Assembly (NCBI GenBank): GCA_031200235.1
Contig: CP133595.1
Location: 868,001 to 932,000 of the forward strand
Source: Cuniculiplasma divulgatum
GTDB taxonomy: Archaea > Thermoplasmatota > Thermoplasmata > Thermoplasmatales > Thermoplasmataceae
DNA length: 64,000 nucleotides
Direction of reading: 5' to 3'
Shown piece after piece: positions 59,664 to 64,000 of the stretch. The notes beneath the pieces are model-generated. The model was not told the DNA's origin. It saw only the letters and a program-made list of their open reading frames with translations, and ran no database searches. Positions within the stretch are counted from its first letter, which is position 1, and every line of letters begins with the position of its first letter. Position numbers and translations under genes: made by a program.

Positions 59664-60398
59664 ATGATGCAGCTGGTAAAACTCGGAGGGAGCGTCATAA
59701 CCGTCAAATCAAGATATCGTTATTTTCTCCAGCAGACAACAAGAAAAATTGTGCACGAACTTAAAAAAATTGATGACGAAATAATTCTTGTTCACGGGGG
59801 CGGATCATTCGGTCACATAAAGGCCAGCGAATACCAGTTGAGCGGAAGCCCGGCATCCTCATCACGTAGTGGAATTTCAATAGTGCACAGGGATATGATG
59901 GAACTTGATCAGAGGATTATTGGTGTGATGCTATCCGAAAGCATGCCAGGCATTGGAATGGCCCCCTCATCTTTTCCGGACCCTTTCATTCCCCCCTTCG
60001 AGCTGATTGAATCCTACATGAAGGCAGGGCTGTTTCCGGTGACCTTTGGTGATGTATATATCCGGAATGGGAATTCAGGTATTGTATCCGGTGACGACCT
60101 GATGCTCGCCCTTGCGCTTCATTTCAAGCCAACAAGAGTGATGTTCCTGAGCGATGTTGACGGAATATTCGACAGAAATCCAAAGACTCACCCAGATGCC
60201 GAACTCAGGAAAGAGGTGAAGGGAAATGAGGCGTTTGAGCTGAACAGAGAGGACGTGACAGGCGGAATGGGTAAAAAATTGGGAATAATGAAGAAGATAG
60301 CAGAAACTGGAACAACTGTATACCTCCTCAACGGGAGGCATCCGGAGAGGATCTGGAATATGGGGACGCGGGATTTCATCGGTACGGTGATACATTGA
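59664..60398 (+). CDS. Isopentenyl phosphate kinase
   Basis: Phosphorylates isopentenyl phosphate to IPP, the last step of the archaeal and Thermoplasma-type mevalonate routes. Amino acid kinase fold: 'LVKLGGSVITVKSRYR', the His in 'VHGGGSFGHIKA', 'FGDVYI', 'MFLSDVDGIFDRNP' and 'DVTGGMGKKL'. About 244 residues from ATG 59664 (59667 equally possible). Overlaps the IPP isomerase start, so lipid precursor supply is one operon. Confidence 0.93.
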   Translation: MMQLVKLGGSVITVKSRYRYFLQQTTRKIVHELKKIDDEIILVHGGGSFGHIKASEYQLSGSPASSSRSGISIVHRDMMELDQRIIGVMLSESMPGIGMAPSSFPDPFIPPFELIESYMKAGLFPVTFGDVYIRNGNSGIVSGDDLMLALALHFKPTRVMFLSDVDGIFDRNPKTHPDAELRKEVKGNEAFELNREDVTGGMGKKLGIMKKIAETGTTVYLLNGRHPERIWNMGTRDFIGTVIH

Positions 60399-61447
60399 TA
60401 GAGAACCGCAAGGAGGAACATATACGCATAGCGGAGACTGAGAACGTAACCACCGACCATAATTACTGGGATGACGTTGAGATCATTCATCAAGCTGTTC
60501 CGGAAGTGGACTTTGATGCAATCGATACCAGCGTGAAATTCCTGGATCACAAAATTGCCCATCCAATGATCATTTCATCAATGACAGGGGGAACGGATCT
60601 GGCAAAGAAGATAAACTTCAACCTGTCAACCGTTGCCGAAAAGTTCAGCATACCCATGGGGGTTGGAAGCATGAGGGCAGCGGTTGAGAAGAAGGAACTT
60701 GCCGATACATTCTCCGTAATCCTGCAGAGCAAGGTTCCGGTGAGGATAGCAAATATTGGCGCTCCTCAGCTTGTAAAACAGGGAAAACCCGCATTTACAG
60801 ACAGAGATATAGAATATGTAATGGGTCTGATAGAAGCCGACTATCTCATAGTACATTTCAACTTCCTTCAGGAAATGGTACAGCCGGAAGGCGACAGGAA
60901 TGCGGTGGGCATCCTCCGGAGATTGAAGGAAATCGCCGGCAGCTATCCTGTTATTGCCAAGGAGACAGGCAACGGAATATCACATGAGGCGGCACTTGCC
61001 CTGAAGGATGCTGGCGTAAGGGCCATAGATGTGGGCGGACTGGGCGGCACATCATTTGCTGCAATAGAATATTACAGGGCACGTAAGTCCGGAGATCTGG
61101 AAAAGATGACTTCCGGAAAATCATTCTGGAACTGGGGAATACCATCGCCTGCGTCCATAAAATACTCTCATGTTGGAATCCCTGTAATTGGGAGTGGCGG
61201 TCTGAGAAACGGCCTGGACCTTGCAAAGGCAATCATCATGGGGGCAGATGCTGGGGGTTTCGCCAGGATGCTTCTGAAGAGCGCCGATTCCTCTGCCCAG
61301 GACATTGAGGCAACGGTTCTTCAGATAATCAGGGACCTGAAGATTGCAATGTTCCTTACAGGGTCCTCATCAATTGCAAAGTTAAAGAAAGCCAGGCACT
61401 TCATAAGGGAGCCATTACGATCATGGGTTGATGCTTATGGCAGATGA
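60395..61447 (+). CDS. fni: Type 2 isopentenyl-diphosphate delta-isomerase
   Basis: FMN- and NAD(P)H-dependent isomerase that converts IPP to DMAPP. Starts at TTG in the kinase stop. Motifs: 'RKEEHIRIAETENVTT', 'PMIISSMTGGTDLAKKIN', 'MGVGSMRAAV', 'AIDVGGLGGTSFA' and 'PVIGSGGLRNGLDLAKA'. 350 residues, the normal length. The downstream ZPR1-like gene overlaps it by 11 bases. Confidence 0.95.
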   Translation: MIENRKEEHIRIAETENVTTDHNYWDDVEIIHQAVPEVDFDAIDTSVKFLDHKIAHPMIISSMTGGTDLAKKINFNLSTVAEKFSIPMGVGSMRAAVEKKELADTFSVILQSKVPVRIANIGAPQLVKQGKPAFTDRDIEYVMGLIEADYLIVHFNFLQEMVQPEGDRNAVGILRRLKEIAGSYPVIAKETGNGISHEAALALKDAGVRAIDVGGLGGTSFAAIEYYRARKSGDLEKMTSGKSFWNWGIPSPASIKYSHVGIPVIGSGGLRNGLDLAKAIIMGADAGGFARMLLKSADSSAQDIEATVLQIIRDLKIAMFLTGSSSIAKLKKARHFIREPLRSWVDAYGR

Positions 61448-61982
61448 ACAGTATGATGATGACATTCCAAAGGAATTCGTGACCGAAACTCCATGCCCCT
61501 CCTGCGGGGAACCTCTTTTCTTCATATTCTACAGGACAAAGATAACGTACGAGGAGGCCGTGGAGATAGAGACCTTCTTCTGCAAGAAATGCCTGTATGA
61601 GAGTACACAGATAAGGCAGATAGATCGTCAGGAACCAAAAACTCTTGTATTCCAGGTCAGGAACCGTGACGATCTGCGAACGGTTCTATACAGGTCTCCA
61701 GAAGCAAGAATCAGCATACCGGAACTGGAAGCTGACATAGAGCCCGGTGAAATATCCACCGGAGAGATAACAACAGTTGAGGGTATACTGAGCCAGATTC
61801 TGGACAAGCTGCAGCTCCTTGACGAAGAGGATGCCTCTCCCGAAGATCTCAGGGTAATCAGGGAAAGGATTGAAGGAATCATCCAGGGAAGTGGGGAGCT
61901 ATTCACCTTCGTTATTGATGATCCCATGGGAAAAAGCCGCATAAACAGTGGGAGAGTCATAACACTCAAGCATGAAGGATGA
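61437..61982 (+). CDS. ZPR1-type zinc finger protein
   Basis: About 181 residues. The zinc finger 'CPSCGEPLFFIFYRTKIT' with 'FFCKKCLYES' (C-x2-C...C-x2-C) and a following beta domain ('RQEPKTLVFQVRNRDDL', 'RISIPELEADIEPG') match archaeal ZPR1 proteins, related to a eukaryotic translation-elongation-factor chaperone. ATG 61437 overlaps the isomerase gene. Co-directional with the ATP synthase genes. Confidence 0.85.
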   Translation: MADEQYDDDIPKEFVTETPCPSCGEPLFFIFYRTKITYEEAVEIETFFCKKCLYESTQIRQIDRQEPKTLVFQVRNRDDLRTVLYRSPEARISIPELEADIEPGEISTGEITTVEGILSQILDKLQLLDEEDASPEDLRVIRERIEGIIQGSGELFTFVIDDPMGKSRINSGRVITLKHEG

Positions 61983-62052
61983 GCCATCAAGGCGAATGCG
62001 TAACGTGTCAGATTTATATATACTCCAACAATGATCCTGCGGTGCATAGCGC

Positions 62053-62283
62053 ATGACAATTGACTATACATCAGCATTGTTAGCCATTGCGGCATCCATA
62101 TCAATAGCTGGCGGACTTATAGGCACAGGTATGGCACAGCAGGGTATCGGAGCTGCCGGGATGGGGATTATTGCTGAAAAGCCGGAAAAGTTTGGGCAGG
62201 TACTGATATTTTTCGTTATCCCGGAGACACTGTGGATAATCGGGTTTGTCCTTGGAATAATTCTGCTGCTTCATATCCTGTGA
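62053..62283 (+). CDS. atpK: A-type ATP synthase subunit K (proteolipid c-ring)
   Basis: 76 residues, two helices. The ion-carrying Glu is in the second helix, 'VIPETLWIIGFVLG'; the Gly-rich first helix reads 'AAGMGIIAEKPEK'-like at its end. A ring of these carries H+ through the membrane. The preceding neighbour is ZPR1, not subunit I or H, so the membrane stator genes are elsewhere. Confidence 0.93.
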   Translation: MTIDYTSALLAIAASISIAGGLIGTGMAQQGIGAAGMGIIAEKPEKFGQVLIFFVIPETLWIIGFVLGIILLLHIL

Positions 62284-62292
62284 TGGTAAGAT

Positions 62293-62859
62293 ATGACGCT
62301 GGAAGATATCCTGAAAGACATAGAATCCCGGGGAGATGGCGAATTAAAAACGCTTAGTGACTACTATGAACAGAAGATATCAGAAATCAGGAAGAAGCAG
62401 GATATTGCTCTAAGGAATCTTCAGGAGAAGTATGAAAAACTCACCGAGGAAGAAGTGCGATCCGTTGAGAGAACAACAATAAGCTCGGGTGAAATGGAAG
62501 CCCTGAAGATTGTTAGATCCCGGGAAAGCAGCCTGATTGAGGAGGCCATGGGGAAAGCTACCATATATCTGAAGGAACTGAGGAACTCAAAAGATTATAA
62601 GGAAATAATGGCGAAAATGGTAGATGCAGCCCGCCGCAGCCTGGGAAAGAAATTTACCATACGGGTATCAGCCAGGGATTCCAGTCTTATACCGCAATCC
62701 AAGGATCTGGTTATCAGGGAGGAGGAAGTTGATCCGTATGGAGGAATAATTGCCGAATCCAGCGATGGCTCCATGCAGATTGACCTGACACTCACATCCA
62801 TAATGCAGGACATAAAGGAGAAACTGATTTCCAGAATTTCAGAACACCTGGGGGAATGA
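62293..62859 (+). CDS. atpE: A-type ATP synthase subunit E (peripheral stalk)
   Basis: 188 residues: a long N-terminal coiled coil ('DYYEQKISEIRKKQDIALRN') and a globular C-terminal part ('VDPYGGIIAESSDGSMQIDL'), the family's layout. Follows subunit K by 10 bases. Confidence 0.9.
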   Translation: MTLEDILKDIESRGDGELKTLSDYYEQKISEIRKKQDIALRNLQEKYEKLTEEEVRSVERTTISSGEMEALKIVRSRESSLIEEAMGKATIYLKELRNSKDYKEIMAKMVDAARRSLGKKFTIRVSARDSSLIPQSKDLVIREEEVDPYGGIIAESSDGSMQIDLTLTSIMQDIKEKLISRISEHLGE

Positions 62860-62863
62860 TCAT

Positions 62864-63922
62864 ATGGACCCCACCTACACCGGTGCCTTTGGAAGAGTTC
62901 GGGTCTACGGCAACGATTTTCTGCCGGAGGATTTCATCAGAAGGCTAATGGCCACGAAGACCATTGATGAAATGGTCTCTGAGCTCTTCGGCACGTTCTA
63001 CAGGCAGGATATGGAGCTGTTTACGGCAGTCTACAAGGGAATTGACCTCATCAGCATCTCGTTGAACCACAGGCTGATACTGAGGAACAAGATAGCACTT
63101 TTTGCAGCTCCGGTACCCGGCAGGGATGTAATAAGGGCATACCTTTCCAAGTGGGATATTTCAAACATAAAATCCGTTCTATCATCCAAGTACCTGGGTT
63201 ATGGCATAAAGGAAACAGAAAGCTTCCTTGTTAGTTTCAGGGATGTTCCCATCGGTATATTCGGCGGGAACCTCACAAGAGATGACTATAATGCCATGAT
63301 GTCACAGAGTTCCGTGGATTCAGTAGTGAATTATCTTTCCAACTTCGGATACGGACAGCAGATACTGCTCAACATGGACCGGTTCAGGAAATCAGGCGAT
63401 ATCAGCCTCCTCCTCTCAGCTCTTGATACTTACTATTACTCGCAGCTTGTTGAATCAGTAAAATTCTACAATGGAGATGAGGGCCCGTTGAGAGCCTTCA
63501 TTTCAGAGGAGATCGATCTGCGCAACCTCATGATAGTTCTCAAGAGTCTTGATCTGGGAATAGAATTTGAAAGGATCAGGGAAGGCCTGATACCGGCCGG
63601 CACAATGGATATGGGACGGCTTCAGGAGATATTCTCGGCGGGCTCAGTCACGCAGGCCATAGATAAGCTGGGTTCATACGGAAACATGAAACAGGCTGCG
63701 CAGGCTTATGAGCAGACAAGGCGGCTTGAATCCCTGGAGAGCTCAATAAGGTCTGATATCCTGAAAAGATACATTGATATTTTCAATTCGCAGGCTCTTT
63801 CTGTGGGGTCTGTATTCGCATTCATACTGAGGTCTGAGCTTGAGCGTGAGAGAATCAGGTCAGTTTCTCTTGGCAAGTATTATTCTGTCAGCGAGGACCG
63901 GATAAAGTCTCTGATATTTTAG
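62864..63922 (+). CDS. atpC: A-type ATP synthase subunit C (d-like, rotor collar)
   Basis: 352 residues, all helical; three similar repeats typical of V/A-ATPase subunit d/C ('RDVIRAYLSKWDISNIKSV', 'FISEEIDLRNLMIVLKSLDL', 'LKRYIDIFNSQALSVGSVFA'). Sits 5 bases after subunit E and 9 before subunit F. Confidence 0.9.
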   Translation: MDPTYTGAFGRVRVYGNDFLPEDFIRRLMATKTIDEMVSELFGTFYRQDMELFTAVYKGIDLISISLNHRLILRNKIALFAAPVPGRDVIRAYLSKWDISNIKSVLSSKYLGYGIKETESFLVSFRDVPIGIFGGNLTRDDYNAMMSQSSVDSVVNYLSNFGYGQQILLNMDRFRKSGDISLLLSALDTYYYSQLVESVKFYNGDEGPLRAFISEEIDLRNLMIVLKSLDLGIEFERIREGLIPAGTMDMGRLQEIFSAGSVTQAIDKLGSYGNMKQAAQAYEQTRRLESLESSIRSDILKRYIDIFNSQALSVGSVFAFILRSELERERIRSVSLGKYYSVSEDRIKSLIF

Positions 63923-63931
63923 GGTGGTTTC

Positions 63932-64000
63932 ATGATAAAGGGAGAAAAAGTAGGAAATATTGCAGTTATCGGCGAGAGGGAACTGGTTCTGGGTTTCCGC
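63932..64000 (+). CDS. atpF: A-type ATP synthase subunit F, first 23 residues (cut by the window end)
   Basis: ATG 63932 opens 'MIKGEKVGNIAVIGERELVL', the usual start of subunit F, in the expected K-E-C-F gene order. The rest is beyond the window. Confidence 0.8.
   Translation, partial: MIKGEKVGNIAVIGERELVLGFR

Overview
The window looks like a chromosome segment of a Thermoplasmata archaeon (Thermoplasmatales/Cuniculiplasma type, probably an iron- or sulfur-habitat acidophile). The signs are A-type ATP synthase genes, an isopentenyl phosphate kinase next to a type 2 IPP isomerase, KptA, a GPN-loop GTPase, Ogg2, a Ta0938-type protein and a DUF3834 protein. Many starts lie 22-30 bases downstream of a TATA box (leaderless transcripts), and rusticyanin- and CuA-like copper proteins are present. 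Assignments rest on motifs read from the translations; no database search was possible.

Region 1 (1-27.8 kb) is mostly core genome. It holds the end of a GPN GTPase, superoxide dismutase, Ogg2, the NAD(P)H-hydrate repair enzyme Nnr, PRPP synthase and KptA. An acyl-CoA metabolism cluster follows: an Old Yellow Enzyme/dienoyl-CoA reductase, SDRs, a thiolase whose nucleophilic Cys is Ser, its DUF35 partner, a class III CoA-transferase and an MFS carrier. Next come a tight glyA-pdxT-gcvT operon, a haem-oxygenase-like protein overlapping a Ta0938-type zinc protein, DUF3834, a second MFS carrier and a PdxA-family enzyme. The region ends with two overlapping MutS-like ATPases and a 1048-residue PLD-helicase-DUF3427 protein.

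Region 2 (28.0-57.2 kb) is an accessory island next to the 3' end of a tRNA-Ala(TGC) gene (57171-57242, minus strand). About fifteen same-orientation copies of a 39-base element punctuate it. The left 19 bases are the 3' end of that tRNA gene (T-arm to discriminator); the right 20 bases are a shared AT-rich arm. Most intervals carry one toxin-antitoxin (TA) module (VapBC, RelBE, MazEF-like or AbiE-like), either intact or decayed. One interval of 8 kb carries copper handling and cupredoxin genes. An 802-base VapBC cassette is present twice, and its ends fall exactly at the junction between the tRNA-derived core and the arm. I read this as a cassette array built by repeated integration at the tRNA-Ala 3' end. 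No recombinase gene is visible in the window. IS21-, IS110- and IS4/IS5-like elements and a TnpB remnant have inserted into it.

Region 3 (57.3-64 kb) returns to core genes: ADP-forming acyl-CoA synthetase subunits, isopentenyl phosphate kinase, type 2 IPP isomerase, a ZPR1-type zinc protein, and the start of the A-ATP synthase operon (K, E, C and the beginning of F).
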